Below, piece by piece: positions 1-6,965 of a stretch of DNA of 49,189 nucleotides; the first letter of the stretch is position 1, and every line of letters starts with the position of its first letter. The position numbers and the translations under genes are program-made. The notes under the pieces were generated by a model, which saw only the letters and a program-made list of their open reading frames with translations, was not told where the DNA came from and searched no databases. This DNA is from an uncultured Eubacteriales bacterium (GTDB lineage Bacteria; Bacillota; Clostridia; Oscillospirales; CAG-272), in NCBI GenBank assembly GCA_934486825.1, contig CAKSQF010000015.1, positions 1-49,189 of the forward strand, read 5' to 3'.

Positions 1-29
1 CCGACGCTTCCGATCAGACGGCAGACTGA
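1..29 (+). CDS. Partial lipoprotein paralogue, C-terminal end only
   Basis: The first 29 bases encode the last residues (DASDQTAD then TGA) of a protein whose C-terminus is identical to that of the two complete lipoproteins that follow. It is therefore the 3' end of at least a third tandem copy, cut by the window edge. The sequence after its stop codon matches the sequence after the other copies. Confidence 0.75.
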
Positions 30-37
30 CGCAAAAT

Positions 38-71
38 CCCCGAGCCGAAGGAGCAATCCTTCGGCTTGGGG
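38..71 (+). repeat. Intercistronic hairpin, copy 1
   Basis: A 15-bp stem (38-52 paired with 57-71, one G-U pair) is closed by a GCAA tetraloop of the GNRA type. No T-run follows, so it is not a standard terminator. Its position between stop codon and next ribosome-binding site suggests an mRNA-stabilising or processing element, or a partial transcription barrier. Confidence 0.7.
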
Positions 72-97
72 ACAAGCATAAAAAGAGAGGAAAACCA

Positions 98-922
98 ATG
101 AAAAAACTGTTAATAATATTCATACTTTTTGCGGTATGTCTGACTTTTGCGGGATGTACAAATGCACTGACCGAAGGCACAAACACCGTCGGCTCCTCCG
201 ATGCATTATCGGTAACTACCCAAAAAAATATAGAATCTCAGAGTCCTCCTCCTATTTGTATGGTACTTGACCGTGAAGGAGTGGCAAAACTGCGTTCATT
301 TAACGCGGATGACAAGGAAGGAATTTTCGGAATTCTTGCAACCGATGGTGGTACCTCGGGTGATGACGGTATTTACGGCAAACTGTTTCTCGGAATGGAC
401 AGTGAAGAAGGAATCTACGAAATAATAGATTTTCTGAGAACATTGAAAATTCCGAAAATCAGCGGCGCGGAGATTACAAGAATTTATATTTCTCCGGAAT
501 ACACCCTACATGAGTACTATTCAAAAAAAATAGAAATAGTATATACGTTCAACAGTCCGGCTGAATCAAACACTTACAGGGTTCTGGGAATAGAATATAC
601 GTATGCAAGCGGTGTTACTTTTGAGCAGATGCTGAGTGAAAACAGCAAGTTTGGCGGTGAAATCACCGTATGCAAAAACGGTATCAAAGCCGCAGGATTG
701 ACCGAAAGAACAACCAATGCGGAAGATCACAGAACAATCTGTTTTGCCGAACTGGAAGGCTGCCCTGTAAAGATTACATTCGGACACCCACGCAAAGATG
801 AAAGCATCGACTATGCAAAACCGTCGGAACCGATCAATGCGGAACTGCTTGACATTCTGAAAAACGATGTCACCTTCACTTCCTTCTTTGCAAACGACGC
901 TTCCGATCAGACGGCAGACTGA
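98..922 (+). CDS. Putative lipoprotein, tandem paralogue A
   Basis: A 274-aa protein with a lipoprotein signal peptide: Lys-Lys at residues 2-3, a hydrophobic core, and lipobox FAGC with the acceptor Cys at residue 20. It is expected to be anchored on the outer face of the membrane. A low-complexity Ser/Thr stretch (about 21-50) is followed by a mixed alpha/beta domain that I do not recognise. It is very similar to the next gene throughout. The differences cluster around residues 80-105, and the C-terminal 90 residues are almost invariant. The start has an AGAGAGG ribosome-binding site nine bases upstream. Function is unknown; it could be an immunity-type or substrate-binding lipoprotein, but nothing in the sequence decides this. 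Confidence 0.85.
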   Translation: MKKLLIIFILFAVCLTFAGCTNALTEGTNTVGSSDALSVTTQKNIESQSPPPICMVLDREGVAKLRSFNADDKEGIFGILATDGGTSGDDGIYGKLFLGMDSEEGIYEIIDFLRTLKIPKISGAEITRIYISPEYTLHEYYSKKIEIVYTFNSPAESNTYRVLGIEYTYASGVTFEQMLSENSKFGGEITVCKNGIKAAGLTERTTNAEDHRTICFAELEGCPVKITFGHPRKDESIDYAKPSEPINAELLDILKNDVTFTSFFANDASDQTAD

Positions 923-930
923 CGCAAAAT

Positions 931-964
931 CTCCGAGCCGAAGGAGCAATCCTTCGGCTTTGGG
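931..964 (+). repeat. Intercistronic hairpin, copy 2
   Basis: Same element as at 38-71, with the same GCAA loop. One arm carries two changes (C to T at 932 and G to T at 961). They make a wobble pair and one mismatch near the base, so the upper stem is intact and the base is weakened. Confidence 0.7.
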
Positions 965-988
965 ACAAGCTGAAAGAGAGGATAAACA

Positions 989-1810
989 ATGAAAAAACTG
1001 TTAATAATATTCATACTTTTTGCGGTATGTCTGACATTTGCGGGATGTACAAAGGCACCGACCGAAGGCACAAACACCGTCGGCTCCTCCGATGCATCGT
1101 CGGTAACTACCCAAAAAAATATAGAATCTCAGTGTCCTCCTCCTATTTGTATGGTATTTGAACGTGAAGGTCTTGCAAAACTGCGTTCATTTGACGCGGA
1201 TGACAAGGAAGGAATTTTCGGACTTCTTGCAACCGAAGAATATCGCCCTATGGAAGATGGCATTTACGGTACACTGTTCGATTATTGCGGTGAAGAAAAC
1301 ATCTATGAAATAATAGACTTTCTTAGAGCATTGAAGATTCCGAAAATCAGCGATGCGGAGATTACCAGAATTTACATTTATCCGGAATACGCTCTACATG
1401 ATTACTTTTCAAAAAAAATAGAAATAGTATATCGGTTCAACAGTCCGGCTGAATCGGGCACCTGCCGTGTTATGGAGATAGAATATACATATGCGAGCGG
1501 TGTTACTTTCGAGCAGAGGATGAGTGAAAACAGCAAGTTCGGCGGTGAAATCACCGTATGCAAAGACGGCATCAAAGCCGCAGGATTGACCGAAAGAACA
1601 ACCAATGCGGAAGATCACAGAACAATCTGTTTTGCCGAACTGGAAGGCTGCCCCGTAAAGATTACATTCCGATATACGCGCAAAAACGACAGTGTCGACT
1701 TTCCCAAACCGTCGGAACCGATCAATGCGGAACTGCTTGACATTCTGAAAAATGATGTCACCTTCACTTCCTTCTTTTCAACCGACGCTTCCGATCAGAC
1801 GGCAGACTGA
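989..1810 (+). CDS. Putative lipoprotein, tandem paralogue B
   Basis: A 273-aa paralogue of the preceding gene, with the same signal peptide and lipobox (FAGC, Cys20) and the same C-terminus (DASDQTAD). Substitutions are concentrated in residues 55-110, where paralogue A has a Gly-rich loop and this copy has an acidic/aromatic one; the C-terminal half is nearly invariant. The pattern fits a recent duplication with either diversifying selection or gene conversion at one end. It is probably co-transcribed with its neighbours, since the intergenic gap is 66 bp and contains no obvious terminator. Function is unknown. Confidence 0.85.
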   Translation: MKKLLIIFILFAVCLTFAGCTKAPTEGTNTVGSSDASSVTTQKNIESQCPPPICMVFEREGLAKLRSFDADDKEGIFGLLATEEYRPMEDGIYGTLFDYCGEENIYEIIDFLRALKIPKISDAEITRIYIYPEYALHDYFSKKIEIVYRFNSPAESGTCRVMEIEYTYASGVTFEQRMSENSKFGGEITVCKDGIKAAGLTERTTNAEDHRTICFAELEGCPVKITFRYTRKNDSVDFPKPSEPINAELLDILKNDVTFTSFFSTDASDQTAD

Positions 1811-1818
1811 CGCAAAAT

Positions 1819-1852
1819 CCCCGAGCCGAAGGAGCAATCCTTCGGCTTGGGG
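1819..1852 (+). repeat. Intercistronic hairpin, copy 3
   Basis: Identical 15-bp stem and GCAA loop to copy 1, lying between the second paralogue and the small lipoprotein gene at 1877. No T-run follows. Confidence 0.7.
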
Positions 1853-1876
1853 ACAAGCTGAAAGAGAGGATAAACA

Positions 1877-2194
1877 ATGAAAAAACTATATCTTGTAATT
1901 ACTCTGTTACTTGCAGCCGCGGTTCTGCTTTCGGGATGTGCAAAAGAAAAATTCAAGGAAGATGACGAGAGAATCATCGGACTTACGTCATTACAGATTG
2001 TCGAAAAATACGGCGACTTCGACAGAAAGCTGAAGGAACCGGACAAAAACGGCCTGTATGTCAATTGTTCCTGCGGATACTTGATTTCGGAAAAGAAAGT
2101 GGGTTTCCTCGGAACTACGCCGCCGAAATATTTTATGATCGTTTTTGATTACAAAGGGGTCGCTCTCCACTGCGGGTACGAGGAAGTCGTATAG
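1877..2194 (+). CDS. Small putative lipoprotein
   Basis: A 105-aa protein with a lipoprotein signal peptide (lipobox LSGC, Cys21). The short mature domain contains a CxC pair in the motif NCSCGY and a C-terminal hydrophobic beta-type stretch (YFMIVFDYKG). It shares its leader and first codons with the paralogues upstream but the mature sequence is unrelated. It is probably in the same transcript. I do not recognise the family; proteins of this size and shape are common orphan lipoproteins in Clostridia. Confidence 0.75.
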   Translation: MKKLYLVITLLLAAAVLLSGCAKEKFKEDDERIIGLTSLQIVEKYGDFDRKLKEPDKNGLYVNCSCGYLISEKKVGFLGTTPPKYFMIVFDYKGVALHCGYEEVV

Positions 2195-2234
2195 GCGGTT
2201 GCGGCGCAGAGGATTGTCCGGGGGGAAATAAAAA

Positions 2235-2606
2235 ATGAGTAAAACTGCAAAAATAACCGTTCCGGCGGTAGTTGCGGTCTGCCTTGCAATATTGCTTATG
2301 CTCGGCGGCTGTGATTTCGGAAAAGACTACAAAGAGGATATTCACATCAGCTTAGAGGATATGAATGCGGAAATAATTATAAGAGAGTGGTCGTGGCTTC
2401 TCGGGAGCGGCGAAGAGGTATATTACAAAGCCGACGGTAAAAGAAAGACACTGCTCGGAAAACTCTCGGGCGGCGACAACGGATATTGTCCGTTTGCGGA
2501 CGGAAAATACTCGGTTTCGGTTGAAGACGGCAAGCTTACGGTTGAGTGGTGCGCGATCCCGCACAATGACACCTGGCGCAAGGAGGTTTTCGATCTTCCG
2601 TCGTGA
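2235..2606 (+). CDS. Small putative lipoprotein
   Basis: A 123-aa protein with an N-terminal signal peptide and lipobox LGGC (Cys26). The mature part is rich in short beta-strand patterns (GKYSVSVEDGKLTVEW). Start ATG is preceded by GGGG about nine bases upstream. It sits 40 bp after the previous small lipoprotein and ends the gene group before a strong bidirectional terminator, so it is probably the last gene of that operon. Function is unknown. Confidence 0.75.
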   Translation: MSKTAKITVPAVVAVCLAILLMLGGCDFGKDYKEDIHISLEDMNAEIIIREWSWLLGSGEEVYYKADGKRKTLLGKLSGGDNGYCPFADGKYSVSVEDGKLTVEWCAIPHNDTWRKEVFDLPS

Positions 2607-2632
2607 CTATGTGAGTTTTCGCTGAAAAAAGA

Positions 2633-2673
2633 GGCTGTCGCAAACAGGTCATTGTGACCTGTTTGCGACAGCC
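2633..2673. terminator. Bidirectional rho-independent terminator
   Basis: A perfect 19-bp stem (2633-2651 with 2655-2673) with a 3-nt loop. It is flanked by T-runs on both strands and lies between the convergent lipoprotein operon and the endolysin gene. Confidence 0.9.
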
Positions 2674-2686
2674 TTATTTTTGATTT

Positions 2687-3358
2687 TTACGCCTGTTTGC
2701 AGATCGAGTTCCACGTATTCTTACCGCAGATACCGTCGATATCGAGGCTGTGTGCCGACTGGTAGGCTCTTATAGCCGCGACCGTATTTTTGCCGCAGAT
2801 GCCGTCTGCCGCTCCGCAGTCAAAACCCGCGCTGTTCAGCGCGCGCTGGAGTATTATTACGGTCTGACCCCTGCTGCCGTTTCTTACGGTCGGATAGAGG
2901 CTTGACACGGTGAGGTAATTTATTGCACCCGACGCCTTTACCGCTCTCCATTTACCCTGTCGCACGTCCACATGGACGTATCCGCCCGACGGATATGCGC
3001 CACATTCGACGCCGCCGCTTTTTCCGAGCAGACTTTGCGCGTATGCGGCGATGGTTATAGGTTCCACGCCGCTTATCCTTATATCCGCCGCCATGCCCTT
3101 TGTATGATAGCCGGCTCCCGAGCCGCCCGATCTTTTATCGTGCGACGGGGTGCGGTAGCCGCTGTTTATTATGAGCGGTGCCGAAAAATGATCGCGTATC
3201 TTCTGAAGAAGCTTTACGAGGCTGTCGGATATCAGTATTGCGTCACTTCCGTCATGACATCTGAACTCGGACACGCGGAAATTCTTCGACAGAATCTTTC
3301 TGCCGTCAATCGCAAGCGAATATTTTTTTACGTCGTTTGTTTTTTCACTTTGATTCAT
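2687..3358 (-). CDS. Endolysin-like M15 peptidase with peptidoglycan-binding domain
   Basis: A 223-aa protein with an N-terminal peptidase M15 (type 3) domain. His85 and Asp92 (HTKGMAAD) and the His129-x-Asp131 pair (YVHVDV) match the zinc-binding and catalytic residues of D-Ala-D-Ala/L-Ala-D-Glu peptidases. Residues about 157-220 look like a PG_binding_1 repeat domain (VIILQRALNSAGF and AIRAYQSAH). There is no signal peptide, as expected for a phage-type endolysin exported by a holin. It overlaps the end of the holin gene by 14 bp, so the two are probably translationally coupled. It should cleave peptidoglycan cross-links or stem peptides. No other phage genes are nearby. Confidence 0.85.
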   Translation of the reverse strand: MNQSEKTNDVKKYSLAIDGRKILSKNFRVSEFRCHDGSDAILISDSLVKLLQKIRDHFSAPLIINSGYRTPSHDKRSGGSGAGYHTKGMAADIRISGVEPITIAAYAQSLLGKSGGVECGAYPSGGYVHVDVRQGKWRAVKASGAINYLTVSSLYPTVRNGSRGQTVIILQRALNSAGFDCGAADGICGKNTVAAIRAYQSAHSLDIDGICGKNTWNSICKQA

Positions 3359-3863
3359 CGTTGTTTTCTCCGTCTTTGTTTTTTTCGCTTTCTTCGGTGT
3401 TTTCTCCGTTTGCGGTTTTGTTTCCCGCTTTTTCTGTCGTTATTTTAAGTCTCTTTACGAATGAGAGTAAAAAAGCCGGTATCGGAATCCCCATTTCGGA
3501 CAGATTTTCGAGGACCGAGATCATCTCGTTGACGATCAGCCATATTACGATAATAACCGATATCGCACCCGCAAAAGAAAAATCGTAGCCGATAGCCGAC
3601 ATTCCCGCACGTATGACATAATCACATCCGACTCCGACGGCAATCACCGCAAGGTAAGATACCTTTTTGATTATGCCGATTATGCTGATCTTACTTGAAA
3701 GCTCGCCGCGCATCCATGCGGATGACAGTCCTGTTGCGTAATCGGTCAGCATGAGCACGCCGAGAAAAACAAGCGGTATGACGAGCTTGCCGAGAACCGA
3801 TGTCAGCCCGAAAACCACTGCTCCGGATATAAGCCGAAAAGCGATCCTGCTGCTGTTTGACAT
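3345..3863 (-). CDS. Phage-type holin (toxin-secretion/lysis holin family)
   Basis: A 172-aa membrane protein with hydrophobic segments near residues 10-40, 60-85 and 95-120 and a charged C-terminal tail rich in Glu, Asn and Lys. This is the pattern of the Bacteriophage_holin_4 (TcdE/UviB-like) family. I chose the internal start at 3863 because an AAAGGAAAAGGA ribosome-binding site lies just upstream; the longer reading frame to 3974 has none. It would form membrane lesions that release the endolysin encoded by the overlapping downstream gene. As a lone pair it may be a prophage remnant or a domesticated release cassette. Confidence 0.8.
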   Translation of the reverse strand: MSNSSRIAFRLISGAVVFGLTSVLGKLVIPLVFLGVLMLTDYATGLSSAWMRGELSSKISIIGIIKKVSYLAVIAVGVGCDYVIRAGMSAIGYDFSFAGAISVIIVIWLIVNEMISVLENLSEMGIPIPAFLLSFVKRLKITTEKAGNKTANGENTEESEKNKDGENNDESK

Positions 3864-4014
3864 TTTATATATTCCTTTTCCTTTCTCTGCCGTGAGGCAA
3901 AAATGCCTCATTTCAGTATATTCTGCCGATCTTCCCGCGTGATCGGTTTCTGCTGTAATTATACATACTTTCAATAATACCGGAGTTGCAGAATGTACGG
4001 AAACAAAAAAATTG

Positions 4015-4043
4015 TTGACATATGTTCGGACCGATGCTATAAT
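4015..4043 (+). promoter_or_regulatory. Sigma-A promoter for the FAD oxidoreductase
   Basis: A perfect consensus promoter: TTGACA at 4015-4020, a 17-bp spacer, TATAAT at 4038-4043. The gene start is 41 bp further on. Confidence 0.9.
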
Positions 4044-4083
4044 TACAGAAAAGGCAAAAAGCGACCCGAAAGGATTGAAGCTT

Positions 4084-5370
4084 ATGAAAATTTCTGTTGA
4101 AACGGAAGAACTCGGAAAATATGACGTTGTTGTGGTCGGCGGCGGACCCGCAGGTATCGCCGCGGCACTTTCGGCGGCAGAGCAGGGAGCGGATACCGTG
4201 ATAATCGAGCGTGCGGGAACGGTCGGGGGAAATCTGACCCTCGGTCATGTTGCTCCGCTTATGGGCGATTATCGTGAAAACACAATGGCGGATGAAATAA
4301 ACAGGCTTTTAAAGCCGGGGATGAGTCCGAATCTCGTTCATGATTTCGAATACGCGAAAGCGGCGCTTGCGAAGCTGCTTGCCGACAGAGGAGTGAGCGT
4401 GAAGCTGAACTGTGCGGTAAGCGCGGCGGTTACCGAAAACGGTCGCATAACCGCGGTTGTGTTCGGAACGCAGAACGGACTTGCCTCGGTATCCGGCAAG
4501 GTTTTTGTGGACGCGACAGGCGACGGAGTGCTTTCGCATCTTGTCGGAGAAAAGATCATGATCGGAAGAGAAGACGGCCGCTGTCAGCCGCTCTCGGTCA
4601 TGTTCACGATATGCGGGATAGAGAAGGGCAGGCAGATCATCTGCAAGCACGAGGAAATGGACACGCCGCTCCCGTGCGGGATCGGCTACCTTGAGCTTTG
4701 CCGCAGGGCATGCAGGAGCGGAGAGCTTCCAGAAACGGTAAATATAGTAAGGCTTTACGACAGCGTATACGAGGATGAGCAGATGGTCAATGCGACTCAG
4801 GCGAACGGTTACGATTCGCTTGATACCGATTCGTACACCGCGGCGCAGGTCGATCTGCGTTCGCAGGTCTACAAGGTGGTGAGTTTTCTGCGTAACAACA
4901 TCGACGGATATAAGAATATACGCGTAAAGGACAGTTCGGATATTGTCGGCGTCAGAGAGAGCCGCCGGGTTCTCGGCAAATATCTGCTGACCGCGGAGGA
5001 TCTTATTGCCGGAAGAAAATTCTGTGATGTTGTGGTGCATGATGCCTGTTTTTCGATCGATATCCACAACCCGAGCGGTGCAGGGCAGAGCGAAAGCGAA
5101 GGACTGCCGCAGCAGGCAAAGCCGTACGACATTCCGTACAGGTCGCTTGTGCCGACCGTTTCGGCAAACCTGTTGCTTGCGGGACGCTGTATAAGCGGTA
5201 CGCACAGGGCGCATGCCTCTTACAGGGTAATGAATATATGCCTCAATGTCGGGCAGGCGGCGGGTATCGCGGCGGCAATCTGCGCCGCGGAGGGAATATC
5301 GCCGTCAGAGCTTGCTCCCGAAAGAGTGCAGTCGGTGCTTGAAAAGAAGGGAATCGACCTCGGAAGATAA
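4084..5370 (+). CDS. FAD-dependent oxidoreductase (FAD_oxidored family)
   Basis: A 428-aa protein. The N-terminus has a Rossmann FAD-binding fold with GGGPAG at residues 19-24 and an acidic strand end (VIIERAG) that holds the ribose. A second nucleotide-contact motif, VFVDATGDG, lies near residue 140, and the C-terminus carries the LLAGRCISGTHRAHASYRVM motif of the family. I placed the start at 4084 rather than 4012, because AAAGGA lies just before it and the promoter at 4015-4043 would otherwise sit inside the gene. The substrate is unknown; relatives act on small organic acids or sugars. Monocistronic, ended by the terminator at 5391. Confidence 0.85.
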   Translation: MKISVETEELGKYDVVVVGGGPAGIAAALSAAEQGADTVIIERAGTVGGNLTLGHVAPLMGDYRENTMADEINRLLKPGMSPNLVHDFEYAKAALAKLLADRGVSVKLNCAVSAAVTENGRITAVVFGTQNGLASVSGKVFVDATGDGVLSHLVGEKIMIGREDGRCQPLSVMFTICGIEKGRQIICKHEEMDTPLPCGIGYLELCRRACRSGELPETVNIVRLYDSVYEDEQMVNATQANGYDSLDTDSYTAAQVDLRSQVYKVVSFLRNNIDGYKNIRVKDSSDIVGVRESRRVLGKYLLTAEDLIAGRKFCDVVVHDACFSIDIHNPSGAGQSESEGLPQQAKPYDIPYRSLVPTVSANLLLAGRCISGTHRAHASYRVMNICLNVGQAAGIAAAICAAEGISPSELAPERVQSVLEKKGIDLGR

Positions 5371-5390
5371 CAAAAGACAACAACAAAAAA

Positions 5391-5414
5391 GGGGCAGATC
5401 GTTTGATCTGCCCC
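5391..5414. terminator. Bidirectional terminator
   Basis: A 10-bp GC-rich stem (GGGGCAGATC with its complement) and a GTTT loop, flanked by A-runs and T-runs. It separates the convergent oxidoreductase and hsp20 genes. Confidence 0.9.
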
Positions 5415-5427
5415 TTTTGAGTGCGAA

Positions 5428-5874
5428 TTATTCGATTTCGACTCTCTTGGCTTGCGGGAGAACCTCGCTCTTCTTGGGGAGAGTCAGGCTGAGCACGCCG
5501 CCGTCGTATTTTGCTTTGATATTCGCGGAATCGATTGCCGAAATATCAAATTCTCTGACATATCTGCCGTACGATCTTTCCATACGGACGTATTTGTTCT
5601 TCTTTTCCTCGGTCTTGTTTTCGACATTGCGCTCTGCGCTTACCGTGAGCGTGTCGCCGTTTATATCGAGGTGAATATCCTTTTTGTCAAAACCGGGGAG
5701 ATCCGCCTCAAGCAGGTAATGATCGCCCTCGTCCGAGATATCGGTTCTGAAGGTTGCAAGATCGCGCGCGCTCAGGAATCCGCCGAACGGGTCGGCAAAA
5801 AATTCATCCATCTCTCTGAAGGGGTTGTACTCTCTTACTGCATTGTTTCTGCGATAGGGTTTAAGTTCAAACAT
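5428..5874 (-). CDS. hsp20: Small heat-shock protein, Hsp20/alpha-crystallin family
   Basis: A 148-aa ATP-independent holdase chaperone. The alpha-crystallin domain covers about residues 40-135 and ends with the conserved A-x-x-x-x-G-V-L type motif (AKYDGGVLSLTLPKK). The N-terminal arm contains the usual aromatic/acidic section (FREMDEFFADPFGG). The C-terminal tail is short. The start at 5874 has a consensus AGGAGG ten bases upstream; the longer frame to 5910 would place that Shine-Dalgarno inside the gene. A perfect CIRCE element lies 239 bp upstream, so repression by HrcA is expected, with induction on heat or unfolding stress. Its leader is unusually long. Confidence 0.92.
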   Translation of the reverse strand: MFELKPYRRNNAVREYNPFREMDEFFADPFGGFLSARDLATFRTDISDEGDHYLLEADLPGFDKKDIHLDINGDTLTVSAERNVENKTEEKKNKYVRMERSYGRYVREFDISAIDSANIKAKYDGGVLSLTLPKKSEVLPQAKRVEIE

Positions 5875-6112
5875 AATAAATTCCTCCTTGATCCTTTTTC
5901 GGGAAATCATTTATGTCCGCCGCATAAGGTGGGCTGACGCTGACCGTTTCACAGTCTGCATCGCTAACAGTGCAGACATCTGAAATCGGGGTTCATATTT
6001 AACACACTGAACACCTCTTTGCTTGTCTGATTGTCTTTTTCCTTTCGACGCTTTTATTATAACTCCAAAAATCACATTTTGTGTTATGGATATATGAATT
6101 TTTTGTAAACTG
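5875..6112 (-). other. Long hsp20 leader with possible short frames
   Basis: This 238-bp stretch between CIRCE and the hsp20 start holds no convincing gene. On the minus strand it has a 7-bp inverted repeat (GTCTGCA with TGCAGAC) and a 13-codon frame ending CLHC after an AGAGG sequence. A second frame runs into hsp20 and stops just past its ATG. A TATAAT-like box lies near 6060 without a clear -35. The short frames could be leader peptides or chance. Confidence 0.4.
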
Positions 6113-6139
6113 TTAGCACTCTATATAAACGAGTGCTAA
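6113..6139 (-). promoter_or_regulatory. CIRCE operator (HrcA site)
   Basis: A perfect match to the CIRCE inverted repeat: TTAGCACTC, nine bases, GAGTGCTAA. HrcA binds this element to repress heat-shock genes. It points to control of hsp20 on the minus strand. Confidence 0.95.
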
Positions 6140-6161
6140 AAACACGGATGTAAAATACAAA

Positions 6162-6187
6162 ATCCCCGTGGCTTTTGCCGCGGGGAT
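6162..6187 (-). terminator. Terminator of the trpXYZ operon
   Basis: On the minus strand an 11-bp stem with a four-base loop is followed by a T-rich tract. It lies just after the stop codon of the ATPase gene. Confidence 0.85.
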
Positions 6188-6191
6188 GAAG

Positions 6192-6965
6192 TCAGTTTCC
6201 GCATTCTATGCTGATCGAGTTGAACAGTCCCAGAATGTCGTCAACGCCGGTTTTCTTCTTTTCATCGTCCGAAACGTCAAGAACCGTTCCGCCCGAATGC
6301 ATCATTATCATGCGGTTTCCGTATTCGACCGCGTACCGCAGATTGTGAGTTACCATTATCGCCGTCAGCTTTTTCTCGCATACGATTCTGTCGGTAAGCT
6401 CCATTATCTGCTCTGCGGTTTTGGGATCGAGCGCCGCCGTATGTTCGTCGAGAAGCAGAAGATCAATCGGGGTAAGCGTGCACATAAGCAGGGTAAGAGC
6501 CTGACGCTGTCCGCCCGACAAAAGTCCGACCGGCACGTTCATTCTGTCCTCAAGCCCGAGTCCGAGAGATGCCGCAAGCGTGCGCAGGTTTTCTCTTTCC
6601 GCTCTGCCGATTGCCGCCGTGAGTCCGCAGTGCTTGCCCTTCAGCTTTGCGACAGCGAGATTTTCGGCAACCGTCATTGACGGGACCGTTCCCTGCGCGG
6701 GATTCTGGAACACACGTCCGATCCTTCTTGCCCGCCTGTATTCGGGCATTTTGGTTATATCGGTGCCGTCAAGCTCAACTTTGCCGCTGTCGATCGGACA
6801 GCTCCCGCCGATAATGTTCAGCATGGTCGTCTTTCCCGATCCGTTTGAACCCACTACCGACAAAAATTCCCCCGATTTTACTGTCAGCGAAAAGCCTTCA
6901 AACAGCTTTGCTTCGTTTACCGTTCCTTTGTTGAAGGTCTTATCTATGTCAATCAGTCTGAGCAT
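6192..6965 (-). CDS. trpZ: Tryptophan ABC transporter ATPase
   Basis: A 257-aa ABC ATPase. Walker A is GSNGSGKT (about residues 39-46), the signature is LSGGQRQ, and Walker B is LLLLDEHTAALD followed by a switch His in MVTHN. I chose the start at 6965 because AAGGAGG lies nine bases upstream; the alternative ATG at 6971 has only three bases of spacing. It overlaps the permease gene by 17 bp. Together with the substrate-binding lipoprotein, the permease and the UGG-specifier T-box upstream it fits the TrpXYZ tryptophan importer. The substrate assignment rests mainly on the T-box codon. Confidence 0.88.
   Translation of the reverse strand: MLRLIDIDKTFNKGTVNEAKLFEGFSLTVKSGEFLSVVGSNGSGKTTMLNIIGGSCPIDSGKVELDGTDITKMPEYRRARRIGRVFQNPAQGTVPSMTVAENLAVAKLKGKHCGLTAAIGRAERENLRTLAASLGLGLEDRMNVPVGLLSGGQRQALTLLMCTLTPIDLLLLDEHTAALDPKTAEQIMELTDRIVCEKKLTAIMVTHNLRYAVEYGNRMIMMHSGGTVLDVSDDEKKKTGVDDILGLFNSISIECGN

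Larger units (their letters stand above)
1..1876 (+). repeat. Tandem gene duplication, period 891 bp
   Basis: The unit is a lipoprotein gene plus its downstream hairpin and ribosome-binding leader. One complete pair of genes (98-922 and 989-1810) and the tail of another copy (1-29) are visible. Gene starts are 891 bp apart. The leader just before the unrelated gene at 1877 is the same as before 989, down to the first codons (ATGAAAAAACT), so the duplicated unit extends to the next start codon. This points to recombination between repeated leaders. Confidence 0.85.

Noticed and set aside
2687..3863. A complete prophage around the holin/endolysin pair
   Set aside because: No integrase, capsid, terminase, portal or tail genes, and no attachment-site repeats are visible on either side.
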